From the NCBI RefSeq assembly GCF_022808675.1, contig NZ_JAKZKV010000003.1:1-64000 (forward strand): a DNA stretch of 64,000 nucleotides, read 5' to 3'. The translations under genes and the position numbers were made by a program. Below the pieces are notes generated by a model, which was given only the letters and a program-made list of their open reading frames with translations, searched no databases and was not told the origin of the DNA. Each line of letters starts with the position of its first letter. Position 1 is the first letter of the stretch. Positions 1 through 8,540 of this stretch are shown piece by piece. The stretch is from Parabacteroides sp. FAFU027 (lineage in GTDB: Bacteria > Bacteroidota > Bacteroidia > Bacteroidales > UBA7332).

Positions 1-109
1 GCGTTACTCACCCGTGCGCCGGTCGCCACCCGAAGTGCTGCCCCTCGACTTGCATGTGTTAGGCCTATCGCTAGCGTTCATCCTGAGCCAGGATCAAACT
101 CTTCGTTGT
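1..109 (-). rRNA. 16S ribosomal RNA, 5' end (partial)
   Basis: The reverse strand contains the universal 5' region of bacterial 16S rRNA: AGAGTTTGATCCTGGCTCAG (the 27F site) ends near 102, followed by GATGAACGCTAGCG and the TAACACATGCAAGTCGA block, then GGGTGAGTAACGC at the window edge. Placing the 27F site at E. coli position 8 puts the mature 5' end near 109. Only about the first 110 bases are present; the rest of the operon lies to the left of the window. Confidence 0.97.
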
Positions 110-334
110 ATTATTTGTTTTTTGTGAATCGTTTTAAGGCGATTCGTTTTAATACCTTCAAGCTAATCCCTACTCCAACTATTGCTAATTGACGGTTTAA
201 TTTTTCCCTTGCTTTATTCTTTACCATCACTGGTCTTTATTGAACAAAGCAGTTTTTGTACTACTTGTCTATCTATAATTTCTTCAATGAACTCTTTTCA
301 TTTTGCTCCACCAAAAGTTTTAGCGAAACGGCTG

Positions 335-367
335 CAAAGATAACGCTTTTCTTTTTTATCTTCCAAA
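335..367 (-). promoter_or_regulatory. rRNA operon promoter, proximal (Bacteroidota type)
   Basis: Read on the reverse strand, TTTG (364-367) is followed by a 21-bp spacer and TATCTTTG (335-342), matching the Bacteroidota -33 TTTG / -7 TAnnTTTG promoter. Start of transcription would be near 328, giving a leader of about 220 nt before the 16S 5' end. Confidence 0.7.
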
Positions 368-440
368 TCTTTTCAGATTTTTATTTTCAAAAGTTTCAAG
401 CTTACTCCGTTGGGCCGCTGCCCTTCCTGTTTAGCGAGTG

Positions 441-472
441 CAAAAGTAGTCGGTTCATCTATTCGCTCCAAA
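441..472 (-). promoter_or_regulatory. rRNA operon promoter, distal (Bacteroidota type)
   Basis: A second match on the reverse strand: TTTG (469-472), a 20-bp spacer and TACTTTTG (441-448). It lies about 105 bp upstream of the proximal promoter, so the rRNA operon appears to have tandem promoters. Confidence 0.65.
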
Positions 473-883
473 TTATACGACGCCTTTTTTCTGTTAAAGA
501 ACATAACCTACTGAGCGTAAGTGGGCCTTCTGGTGAGTTTTTTTTGTGGGCGCTTGTTGCAATGGTGGATCTCCGGGAAAAACAGTGCGAAAATTGGGTT
601 AGGAGGCAGTGCGATTTTGTGGTTATTTCGGGGATATTAATGGGGGACTCGTTATAAAATGGTCTTTCCACGAGAAAATGTCTTCCAGAGTATGATACGT
701 TAGGGGAAAGTAGCAGATAAAATAACATCTGATTTGCGAAAAAGCCAGGTAGGCTTACGCACCTATAGATTTGCTGGGACTCCACGTGTAAGATATATGT
801 TTAAAGGCGGCTACTCTACGGGTTTTATCCGGAACATATTATATCTTCCTCCGTTGTTGTTTCTCCCCATATTATCTATTATA

Positions 884-925
884 GTATAGATATAGTATAC
901 CTTTAAAGATATGCTATATCTATGC
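884..925. repeat. AT-rich 42-bp near-palindrome
   Basis: GTATAGATATAGTATAC (884-900) faces ATATGCTATATCTATGC (909-925) around the self-complementary centre CTTTAAAG (901-908); only a few positions mismatch. It lies in the gene-free region between the rRNA promoters and rpe. It could extrude as a cruciform or form an RNA hairpin. Function unknown. Apart from this and the GC-rich element at 1054-1145, I see no gene between 480 and 1160. Confidence 0.55.
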
Positions 926-1053
926 TTTACCTCAATTATAACAATACTTTTATGCTACTAAAATAGAGAAGATACAGGCCGGATGAATAGAAGAAGGGAA
1001 CTTGCTATGAATTATAAGAAGAATAAAGGATAGTAATATATGTTAGTAACCTC

Positions 1054-1145
1054 CGCGCGAGGGATAGCAGCGGAAAGCCCGCAGTGAGTGCGCGAGCGAG
1101 GACTTGAAGCGAATAGCCCGACCCGAGGATACGAGGGGTGCGCCC
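1054..1145. other. GC-rich intergenic element with two AGCCCG repeat units
   Basis: A GC-rich block of about 90 bp sits abruptly in AT-rich intergenic DNA. It holds two related 21-bp units ending in AGCCCG, at 1061-1081 and 1101-1121, with about 15 of 21 positions identical. GGG and CCC tracts are placed so that they could pair. There is no plausible coding frame. From memory, similar AGCGGAAAGCCCG blocks recur near rRNA genes in other Bacteroidota genomes, but I cannot verify this here. Confidence 0.45.
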
Positions 1146-1160
1146 AAAGGAACGAGAATA

Positions 1161-1194
1161 TTGGATGATGTTTATGTGGATTTTCTTAATTTTG
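1161..1194 (+). promoter_or_regulatory. rpe-comEC promoter
   Basis: TTGG (1161-1164) is a weak -33 box, with a 22-bp spacer before TAATTTTG (1187-1194), a perfect -7 TAnnTTTG. The predicted start near 1201 is about 45 bp before the rpe ATG. Confidence 0.5.
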
Positions 1195-1245
1195 CAGTCA
1201 ATTAATCAGAAATAGCGTTTCAGGCTATTATATATTGTATAGAAA

Positions 1246-1908
1246 ATGACAGATGTAAAGAAAACGATGGTAGCTCCGTCGATTTTATCGGCAGATTTCG
1301 GGAATCTACAGCGGGATATTGAGATGTTAAACGCCAGTGAAGCCGATTGGGTACACCTTGATATCATGGATGGGGTATTTGTTCCGAATATTTCATTTGG
1401 ATTTCCGGTGCTGGAATATGTGAATAAAATCAGTACGAAACCGTTGGACGCTCACCTGATGATTGTGGACCCGGCGAAGTTTATTCCGGAAGTACGTAAT
1501 ATCGGGGCTCACATGATGACGGTACATTACGAAGCCTGCACACATCTGGACAGAACAATCCATCAAATAAAGGAAGCGGGAATGAAGGCGGGAGTCAGCC
1601 TCAATCCTCACACGCCGGAATATTTGCTCGAAGATATTATCAATGATATAGACATGGTATTGATCATGTCGGTGAATCCGGGATACGGCAACCAGAAGTT
1701 TATCCCCTACTCGCTGGATAAAATCAGACGTCTGAAAGAGATGATTCTTCGTAAAAATGCCAATACGCTGATTCAGGTAGATGGAGGAGTGAATCTGGAG
1801 ACTGGTCGTCAACTGGTCGATGCCGGAACGGATATCCTTGTAGCAGGAAGTTTCGTCTTTAATTCGGCAGACCCGATGAAGACGATTTCTGAATTAAAAG
1901 ACCTCTAA
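1246..1908 (+). CDS. rpe: Ribulose-phosphate 3-epimerase
   Basis: Cytosolic enzyme that interconverts ribulose 5-phosphate and xylulose 5-phosphate in the pentose phosphate pathway. The 220-residue product has the usual family length and its beta/alpha-barrel motifs in order: APSILSADF at the N-terminus, VHLDIMDGVFVPN with the catalytic Asp and metal ligands, DAHLMIVDP, a central MSVNPGYGNQKF, and the phosphate-binding VDGGVNLETG and LVAGSFVF near the C-terminus. comEC follows after 12 bp, so the two are probably co-transcribed from the promoter at 1161-1194. Confidence 0.97.
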   Translation: MTDVKKTMVAPSILSADFGNLQRDIEMLNASEADWVHLDIMDGVFVPNISFGFPVLEYVNKISTKPLDAHLMIVDPAKFIPEVRNIGAHMMTVHYEACTHLDRTIHQIKEAGMKAGVSLNPHTPEYLLEDIINDIDMVLIMSVNPGYGNQKFIPYSLDKIRRLKEMILRKNANTLIQVDGGVNLETGRQLVDAGTDILVAGSFVFNSADPMKTISELKDL

Positions 1909-1920
1909 CTTTTTTAGAAT

Positions 1921-3897
1921 ATGAAATTGCCTACAATCCATCAGATACCATTTCTCAGGATGCTTCTGCCAATGATTGTGGGCATTCTTTTTTATCAGCT
2001 CTATCCTCATAGTTGGCCAACTTATCTTTTTGGAGCAATCTCTTTACTTTTTCTTCTTTTTCCGGTTATTCCTCTTCCTACCGTCCAATCTTTCCGATTC
2101 AGAGAAATATTTGGCATCGGCGTTTCTCTGGCTTTTCTAACTTTGGGATTTTACCTGTCAGAAAGAAGAGCTCAGGCTGTCTCCTTTGACTTCCCTCAGG
2201 GAAAAACATTTGGTGTTGCAGAAATCATATCACAACCCGAGGAAAAGGAACACAGTATTACCTGTTATATGAAAGTCTCGGACAGAAAAGATTCATCGGG
2301 CAATTTTCAGACTACCGACAAACAACTATCCGCCTATTTTCATAAAGACCCGCAAACCATGAAACTCCGACAAGGGGATAAAGTCCGGTTTTGTGCAGAG
2401 ATAAAACCGCTGGTAAATACCAACCGACCGGGAGGATTTGATTATGCTGCGTACCTCAACCGTAAAGGCATTTGCGGAACGGCATATATTGATTCGGCTT
2501 ATTGGAAGAAAATACCGGGTGAGCGCTCTTTCAATCTTTACTATTTGGCAAATGAATTGCGAAACAACATCATTGAAACATTCCGAACCTTTCATTTCAG
2601 AGAAAATGAATTTGCTCTATTGACGGCTACGACCATCGGCTATACCGATGAATTATCACCGGAACAAAAAGGTAACTTCAGTGCGGTCGGACTATCTCAC
2701 CTGATGGCGGTAAGCGGAATGCAAACGGCAATGATTTTTGCCATGGTTATGTTTTTACTCGGCTTTATTCCAAAGAATACGAAATGGTTCAAGATTAAGT
2801 TTGTCATAACCCTGGTTATATTGTGGGTGTTTACGTTTGTAACAGGGTTATCGCCTTCTGTCGTCCGGGCGAGCCTTATGCTCTCTGTTTTTCTATTGGG
2901 GGGGTTGTTTGAACGCCCTGTTTCACCTTTCAATTCTCTGGCCTTTTCCGGATTTATTATTCTCCTTCTAAATCCAATGACATTGTTTGATATTGGATTC
3001 CAGCTAAGTTATGCTGCGGTTATTTCGATTCTGATAGCCCAGGCATTTTTGAGTGACAGTATAAATCAAAAGAAAAAAGTCCCCAGATATATTTACAATC
3101 TGCTATTGATGACTCTGGCGGCTCAACTGGGGACAACTCCTCTGAGCATCTTCTATTTTCATCAATTCCCGCTTCTTTTCCTGATTGTCAATCTTATAGT
3201 CTTACCACTTTCAGGCATGCAGGTGTATCTGTCGGTCGGATGTCTGGTGTTGGCGGCCTGGGGATGGCCATATAAATGGTTCGGAGTTATTTTGGAACAA
3301 ATGCTTGGGGGACTGGACTTTATCACCCGTTATTTTGCTCAATTTACCTTTGCCCAAATCCGGGATTTGAATCCGTCATTCATGCAAATACTTTGTTATT
3401 ATCTGATTATCATTCTGGCTGTATCATTTACCTATAAGAAGGATTTCAGGAAACTGCTCTTCGGAATGGTGACTATACTTGCCTTACAGGGAATTAGTTT
3501 GTTCCAGTACATTCAAAAGTCACATCGGCAAGAGATACTGGTTTACAATCAAATGGGCGAGACCACATTGGAGTGCACCTCCTCTGAAAAGCGGGAGATT
3601 TATGGAAAAAATAACCAATATGTTTGGTTTGAAGGAAAAAGAGTGATTCATCTGAGTGAAGACATCCGGCATACGCAAACAAGAATCCCTTTGAAAGGCG
3701 ACATCATCATCCTGTCAAAGGGATTCAAAGGGAATATCACCGATTTACAGAAGCTCTACCGGTTTAAATCGCTGGTCTTGAGTGCAAATATGAGCCGATA
3801 TTATGCCGATAGAATCGAATCGGACTGTACTGCTCAAAATATTTACTGTCACAATGTTGGTAAACAAGGTGCATTTATCTATCCTTTATCAAATTAG
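1921..3897 (+). CDS. comEC: ComEC/Rec2-family DNA-uptake channel protein
   Basis: Polytopic inner-membrane protein of the family that carries single-stranded DNA across the membrane during natural transformation. Two or three N-terminal membrane helices (roughly residues 10-80) precede a soluble DUF4131-like region, then the competence domain with many hydrophobic helices (about 220-500). The usual HLLAVSGLHV signature reads HLMAVSGMQT, so the normally conserved His is Gln. The C-terminus (about 520-658) is a short soluble tail with no HxHxDH metallo-beta-lactamase motif, which from memory is usual in Bacteroidales. The stop codon overlaps the convergent gene by 3 bp. Confidence 0.9.
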   Translation: MKLPTIHQIPFLRMLLPMIVGILFYQLYPHSWPTYLFGAISLLFLLFPVIPLPTVQSFRFREIFGIGVSLAFLTLGFYLSERRAQAVSFDFPQGKTFGVAEIISQPEEKEHSITCYMKVSDRKDSSGNFQTTDKQLSAYFHKDPQTMKLRQGDKVRFCAEIKPLVNTNRPGGFDYAAYLNRKGICGTAYIDSAYWKKIPGERSFNLYYLANELRNNIIETFRTFHFRENEFALLTATTIGYTDELSPEQKGNFSAVGLSHLMAVSGMQTAMIFAMVMFLLGFIPKNTKWFKIKFVITLVILWVFTFVTGLSPSVVRASLMLSVFLLGGLFERPVSPFNSLAFSGFIILLLNPMTLFDIGFQLSYAAVISILIAQAFLSDSINQKKKVPRYIYNLLLMTLAAQLGTTPLSIFYFHQFPLLFLIVNLIVLPLSGMQVYLSVGCLVLAAWGWPYKWFGVILEQMLGGLDFITRYFAQFTFAQIRDLNPSFMQILCYYLIIILAVSFTYKKDFRKLLFGMVTILALQGISLFQYIQKSHRQEILVYNQMGETTLECTSSEKREIYGKNNQYVWFEGKRVIHLSEDIRHTQTRIPLKGDIIILSKGFKGNITDLQKLYRFKSLVLSANMSRYYADRIESDCTAQNIYCHNVGKQGAFIYPLSN

Positions 3898-4730
3898 CGC
3901 TTGAAGACTTTTATAGGTTCAAGTGCAAACTCTTTGCTATCAAACAACCTCAACAGATACATTCCGCTGCTCAACCCTGACATTGAAATCGTATTTCCGG
4001 ACAAACGACCGGATTGGATCACTCTTCCACTAACATCTACTAATGCATACTTCACGAATCTTCCCGCAAAGCCTGAAACAACAAGATATTCAGATGTCGG
4101 ATTTGGGAAAATACCAATTTTTTCTTCGTTGATTTCTTCATTCGTCACAAGTCCTTTTCCTGACAAATAAAGGAAAACAATCCATTTGGCTACATCAGGG
4201 TTAAAAACACCGACAGAAGGTGGATACAAATAAATCGCCGCCTGATAAGGATGATTTGAAAATGCACGGGTAATCAACAGTGTGTCAATGGCATGCCAGG
4301 CAGGAATTGCTTTTTTGATAAAAGATGAATCAACGGTTACTTTTCCATCCATATCATACCAGGTGACATTGACAGGCATCGGAATGACACGTTGTGACAG
4401 ACCTGGTGAAAGGTATGGAAAATCAGTTGTAAAATTCTTCGGATAATAAATTTGACCGGTTCCCATCCAGATGATGGTGGCGTAAAAGATTGTATCTGAT
4501 GTAGGTTTTAACAGGAAAGTTATACTACCAAAATCGCCGGGAGAATGGAAGTCTGTAACAAACGGAAGTGTCGTGTTATCACAATCTTTACAGTTGTATT
4601 CCGACAAGTTTCCGCCTTCAAACACATAAGAGTTATAGTCAACCTTTAAGGTGGCCACAACGACGTGCTGGCTAAAAAGTTGCATAAATCCAGCCAGCAA
4701 CAGAACGAAAAGAATAACACTTGTTCTCAT
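3894..4730 (-). CDS. Secreted protein with T9SS C-terminal sorting domain
   Basis: A 278-residue exported protein of unknown function. It begins with a signal peptide (MRTSVILFVLLLAGFMQLFS). The last ~75 residues form a type A sorting domain for the type IX secretion system: IGIFPNPTSEYLVV, then a VDVSGRV motif, ISMSGLSSGMYLLRL, and a basic end KVFKR. The middle contains CKDCDNTT and no catalytic motif I recognise. It is a single gene, convergent with comEC and overlapping its stop. Export and surface attachment are inferred from the domain. Confidence 0.8.
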   Translation of the reverse strand: MRTSVILFVLLLAGFMQLFSQHVVVATLKVDYNSYVFEGGNLSEYNCKDCDNTTLPFVTDFHSPGDFGSITFLLKPTSDTIFYATIIWMGTGQIYYPKNFTTDFPYLSPGLSQRVIPMPVNVTWYDMDGKVTVDSSFIKKAIPAWHAIDTLLITRAFSNHPYQAAIYLYPPSVGVFNPDVAKWIVFLYLSGKGLVTNEEINEEKIGIFPNPTSEYLVVSGFAGRFVKYALVDVSGRVIQSGRLSGNTISMSGLSSGMYLLRLFDSKEFALEPIKVFKR

Positions 4731-4789
4731 AGCCTACTGATTTATATTTACTTTATAATAAAACAAATAGCTATGCGGATTGGTTGATA

Positions 4790-5431
4790 TCAGCCTGTCA
4801 CCTTATAGATTATTAATCTACCTGAACCATGAACCTCAATAGTAAATGAATCTCCCAATGATTCATTCAGGGTTCCCTCCCACCAGAAAGAAAAAGAGCG
4901 TTTTTCGACCGGATATTTCAATCCTTTAGTGGAAATAAGACAATCGGGAGTTAAGGCGAAAATAGAGACCTGTTGACCGGGAAAAGATTGCAGTTCAATC
5001 GTTTGATTGATGGCGATAAATGTGCCATAATCAGACACCATTTCAACCGAATCAAAGAGTTCTGCATATTGTGCCAACAAAGAGATATTGCCCAGCGTAT
5101 GATCCTCGCGCAAACCGGTAGCACCAACAATCAACAGATTTTTTATTCCCTTGGAACGGGTAAATCGAACAGCCTTGGTCAGGTCATTGGTATCCTGCTC
5201 CGGAAAGCGGTATAAGCGGTCAGCAAACTGCACCTTGAATTTCTCTTCCAGACTATCGAGATCTCCCACGATATAATCCGGAGTAAAGCCATTGGCTAAT
5301 GCCTTTCGCGTAGCACCATCGCAGCAAACTACCACTCCTGCGTCACGTATCAGCTCCAAAACAGATTCACTTTGCGGAAAAAGCCCATCAGCGATGATAA
5401 CGGCTTCGTATTTCGTATTAAAATCACTCAT
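4790..5431 (-). CDS. thiN: Thiamine pyrophosphokinase
   Basis: Transfers pyrophosphate from ATP to thiamine, giving thiamine pyrophosphate. The 213-residue protein shows the family blocks: IADGLFP near residue 14, VVVCCDGATRKAL, the acidic signature DYIVGDLDSL, and DTNDLTKAV. The C-terminal beta-domain holds GLKYPVEKRSF, typical of the thiamine-binding part. It is the last gene of a three-gene operon and overlaps the transporter gene before it by 8 bp. The operon starts with a TPP riboswitch, so its own product represses it. Confidence 0.93.
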   Translation of the reverse strand: MSDFNTKYEAVIIADGLFPQSESVLELIRDAGVVVCCDGATRKALANGFTPDYIVGDLDSLEEKFKVQFADRLYRFPEQDTNDLTKAVRFTRSKGIKNLLIVGATGLREDHTLGNISLLAQYAELFDSVEMVSDYGTFIAINQTIELQSFPGQQVSIFALTPDCLISTKGLKYPVEKRSFSFWWEGTLNESLGDSFTIEVHGSGRLIIYKVTG

Positions 5432-6038
5432 TTACATTAGTCATAATAGGCTTGTAATCAGCCTTCCATTTGAGATAACCCACAACCGATAGAATACCAT
5501 ACACCAGGAAAAGAAACGCTGTAGGATATAAACCGCGATAAGTAAAAAGGCCGATAGAGAAAACATTCACCACAATCCAGACCAACCATTGCTCCAGGTA
5601 TTTCTTGGCCAACAACCACGTGGCAATCAGGCTCAGCGCAGTTGGGAAGGCGTCACTGTAAGGAACCGGCGAATCAGTGTAATGATGCAACACACTGGCG
5701 ATTCCAAGATATAAAACAGTCGATATCAATAAAAGAATAGCGCCAAGCCATAAACCAAGGTTCTGATAAGTAATCTCGTCTTTGCGGTCAATGGGCTCAG
5801 CCTCATTCCCGTTTTTCTTCCACAACCAAAAGCCATAGACACTCATCGTGACATAATAGATATTCAACACCATATCAGCGTAGAGCTTTGATTTGAAAAA
5901 CACTATCACAAATACGAATGAAGAAAAAAATCCAATCACCCACATAGATGTACGCTGACGAATCTCCAGAAAAATATAGAGTAGTCCGGTAAGGACACCG
6001 AACCACTCTAACCAGTTATTTTGGATGTAATCTAACAT
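5424..6038 (-). CDS. pnuT: PnuC-family transporter, probably for thiamine
   Basis: Small inner-membrane carrier of 204 residues with about seven hydrophobic segments. The first half has the PnuC-family signature LEIRQR, followed by YADMVLNIYYVTMSVYGFWLWKK with its conserved Trp residues. PnuC relatives carry nicotinamide riboside, but those placed with a TPP riboswitch, a TonB receptor and thiN are assigned to thiamine (PnuT) in comparative genomics; that assignment rests on context. It overlaps thiN by 8 bp and touches the receptor gene at 6038, so translation is probably coupled. Confidence 0.88.
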   Translation of the reverse strand: MLDYIQNNWLEWFGVLTGLLYIFLEIRQRTSMWVIGFFSSFVFVIVFFKSKLYADMVLNIYYVTMSVYGFWLWKKNGNEAEPIDRKDEITYQNLGLWLGAILLLISTVLYLGIASVLHHYTDSPVPYSDAFPTALSLIATWLLAKKYLEQWLVWIVVNVFSIGLFTYRGLYPTAFLFLVYGILSVVGYLKWKADYKPIMTNVNE

Positions 6039-8281
6039 TAAAACTTCAGGGTTACATTTGCCAAAACGTTGGTGCCAGCCTGAGGGAAGTAACCATCCAT
6101 TGTCTTGCGAACATCATTTTCGTAATATGAATATACCCAGGCATTGCTTTCGTATTTGACATTGAAAATATTATTCACTAAAAGGCTGATACCTACCTCT
6201 TTTACAGATTTCTGATTAAGCACATAGCCAATACGCAAGTTATTTACGAAAAAAGCCTTCAGTGAACGGTCATTATTTCCTGTATTGTCTATGTATTGTT
6301 TTCCTACATAGTTTGACATCAGGCCCGCACTCCACTTTCGGTAATCAGCACTAAAGACACTTGCAGCGGTTACGTCCGGAGAGAAAGCAATCGGAGTATC
6401 CCCCAGATTAAACTGCCTTTGAGCAGGCCAGTTGGTCCAGTCATCCACATATTCGGTGAAATTCTTTATCCGGTTTTGGCTCAAAGTCGCATTTCCGTTC
6501 CATTTCAGCCAGTCGGTAATCTTCACTCCTGCCATCAATTCGATACCGGCACGATAACTCTCAGGAATATTGGTTGTTAAGGCTTCTCCTACCGCATTGA
6601 TTTGGCCGTTCAAAATTAGCTGATTTTTGTAATCCATGAAATAGAGATTAGCCTCGGCAGTAAATGTTTTATTGGCAAAAGTATAACCAGCCTCATAATC
6701 AATCAATCGTTCCGAGGTGGGTTCAATGCTGTTGACCGCATCGGTAAAGTTATTGCGTGTCGGTTCGCGATGCGCCACAGATACAGAAATATAGGTCTGG
6801 TTATTCTTATTGATTTGGTAAAACAAGCCGGCTTTAGGATTAAAGAAATTAAACTGTTTGTGAATATCCAACGGTTGTAATTCCATGCCGTTGTACTTAT
6901 CATTTGTACCCTTAATTGAATAATCAATGTGTCTATATTGCAGGTCAGCATAAGCATTCAACCCATTTGCCAGCTGATAACTGGCTTTGGCATATACATT
7001 GGCATCATATTTATCACCTTTGCTACGGTAAAATTCATTTCCGAAAGTAAAGTTTTCGTCAGGGTAATTCTTCACCCACATATTTTTACCAAAACTATAT
7101 CCGATATATCGGTTAGCCCCTCCACCAAATGTTACATCGAGTTTATCTTTCTTATACATCAATGAAAAAATCATTCCTCCGAAATCATTATCCAGCCATT
7201 TTTGTTGAATACGGTCACGCATCGTCACGTTTTGTCCGTTGTATTGAAACGACTTCAGTCCATAATATTCCAGTGTTTTATACGAATCTGCTTCTGAAGC
7301 CGAATCTTTATACTCTTCATAATACCCTTTTCCTTTGATGTAAAACAAAGCAGCATTCAGGCTCAAATTTGGATTAATCATATGTGATAGAATCAGTTGG
7401 TAATGATTTTGGGTATAATTATCGGTTTGATTCTTATAATACAATGGGTTACCCGACGCATCTGTTCCCATATAACCGCTAGGATTGTAAGTTCGGTGAG
7501 TAGCCAGAGAATCTTTTGGCACGCCATTCCAGGCATGATAAGTGTGTTCAGTCCCCCCGAAGGTGATAAACTTCAGCACCGTATTTTTACTGAAGTAACC
7601 ACCCTGACCAAAGTAAGATTGCATATTGCTCGTGGCCCGGTCAATATAACCATCGGAATGAATATTGGAAAAACGGCCTTCGAATGCCCAATGACCGTTA
7701 ATCAGCCCGGTTCCCAATTTGAAAGTCTCCTTTGATGTGTTGAACGAACCGTAAGTTCCATTGAATTCGGCAAACGATTTCATTGGAATATTGTCCGTCT
7801 TCATATTGATACTGGCTCCGAAAGCTCCCGCACCGTTGGTAGAAGTACCTACACCCCGCTGTACCTGAACATCCTCAACGGTTGAAGCAAAATCGGGCAT
7901 ATCCACCCAATAAGTTCCGTGTGATTCGGGGTCATTGAAAGGAATACCGTTTGTAGTCACATTGATACGGGAGGCATCTGTTCCGCGGATACGTAATCCG
8001 GTATAACCCACTCCGGCACCGGCATCCGAAGTTATAACCATTGAAGGGGTAAGTGAAAGCAGGTAAGGTAGGTCCTGACCGAAATTGAGCTTCTTAATCT
8101 CTTCTTTCGAGACATTGGTAAAGGCAACCGGTGTCTTTCCCGAAGCACGGGTACCGGTCACTACCATCTCATCCAGACGGATATCGCGAGCAATGGAATC
8201 TTTAGGTTGAACATTTTTTCGCTGCGCTGATGCGCAAAATCCTCCACCAATCAGGAGTAAGGTAAAAATCAATTTTCTCAT
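6038..8281 (-). CDS. omr1: TonB-dependent outer-membrane receptor, probably for thiamine
   Basis: Outer-membrane beta-barrel of 747 residues that would import a ligand using TonB energy. A signal peptide starts at MRKLIFTLLLIGGGFCASAQ, so I place the start at 8281 rather than at an in-frame ATG at 8314, which would put 11 charged and polar residues before it. A TonB-box-like DEMVVTGTR, a plug domain with TGLRIRGTDASRINVTTNG and VQRGVG, and a long barrel ending in LANVTLKF follow. The TPP riboswitch upstream and the transporter and kinase downstream point to thiamine or its esters. Confidence 0.88.
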   Translation of the reverse strand: MRKLIFTLLLIGGGFCASAQRKNVQPKDSIARDIRLDEMVVTGTRASGKTPVAFTNVSKEEIKKLNFGQDLPYLLSLTPSMVITSDAGAGVGYTGLRIRGTDASRINVTTNGIPFNDPESHGTYWVDMPDFASTVEDVQVQRGVGTSTNGAGAFGASINMKTDNIPMKSFAEFNGTYGSFNTSKETFKLGTGLINGHWAFEGRFSNIHSDGYIDRATSNMQSYFGQGGYFSKNTVLKFITFGGTEHTYHAWNGVPKDSLATHRTYNPSGYMGTDASGNPLYYKNQTDNYTQNHYQLILSHMINPNLSLNAALFYIKGKGYYEEYKDSASEADSYKTLEYYGLKSFQYNGQNVTMRDRIQQKWLDNDFGGMIFSLMYKKDKLDVTFGGGANRYIGYSFGKNMWVKNYPDENFTFGNEFYRSKGDKYDANVYAKASYQLANGLNAYADLQYRHIDYSIKGTNDKYNGMELQPLDIHKQFNFFNPKAGLFYQINKNNQTYISVSVAHREPTRNNFTDAVNSIEPTSERLIDYEAGYTFANKTFTAEANLYFMDYKNQLILNGQINAVGEALTTNIPESYRAGIELMAGVKITDWLKWNGNATLSQNRIKNFTEYVDDWTNWPAQRQFNLGDTPIAFSPDVTAASVFSADYRKWSAGLMSNYVGKQYIDNTGNNDRSLKAFFVNNLRIGYVLNQKSVKEVGISLLVNNIFNVKYESNAWVYSYYENDVRKTMDGYFPQAGTNVLANVTLKF

Positions 8282-8397
8282 AAAACATTTGAGGTTTAGG
8301 CAAATAAATCCCATTCAATCTGACGAAAGAAAATATTTGCATGATTAACACGATCGGGGGAGTTCGAATGCGAAAGCAGAAAATGTGAAAAGATATG

Positions 8398-8479
8398 CTT
8401 TTTCCCTGCGGCAGCATTACCTGCATCAGGTTCAAAGGGTATATTCTCAGCCTGATTTGCACCAAGCACCCCCAAAAAA
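8398..8479 (-). promoter_or_regulatory. TPP riboswitch (THI element)
   Basis: On the reverse strand the conserved thi-box blocks appear in order: GGGGGTGC, then GCTGAGAATATACCCTTTGA, ACCTGATGCAGGTAATGC, and GCAGGGAAAAAG. A 5' T-run pairs with the 3' A-run to close P1. A perfect -7 box TAACTTTG (8486-8493) lies just upstream with no clear -33 box, so transcription would begin near 8480, right at the aptamer. Downstream, GCAAATA (8300-8306) and TATTTGC (8334-8340) form an inverted repeat before the receptor start, a candidate expression platform. Confidence 0.95.
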
Positions 8480-8540
8480 TCGCTGCAAAGTTAGCGATTA
8501 ATTCAAATAACGCCGTTTATCTGGAATTGTTCAAAACAAC

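Noticed and set aside
256-785. Open frames on both strands before the 16S gene
   Set aside because: They overlap the rRNA leader and both rRNA promoters, and have no recognisable protein features.
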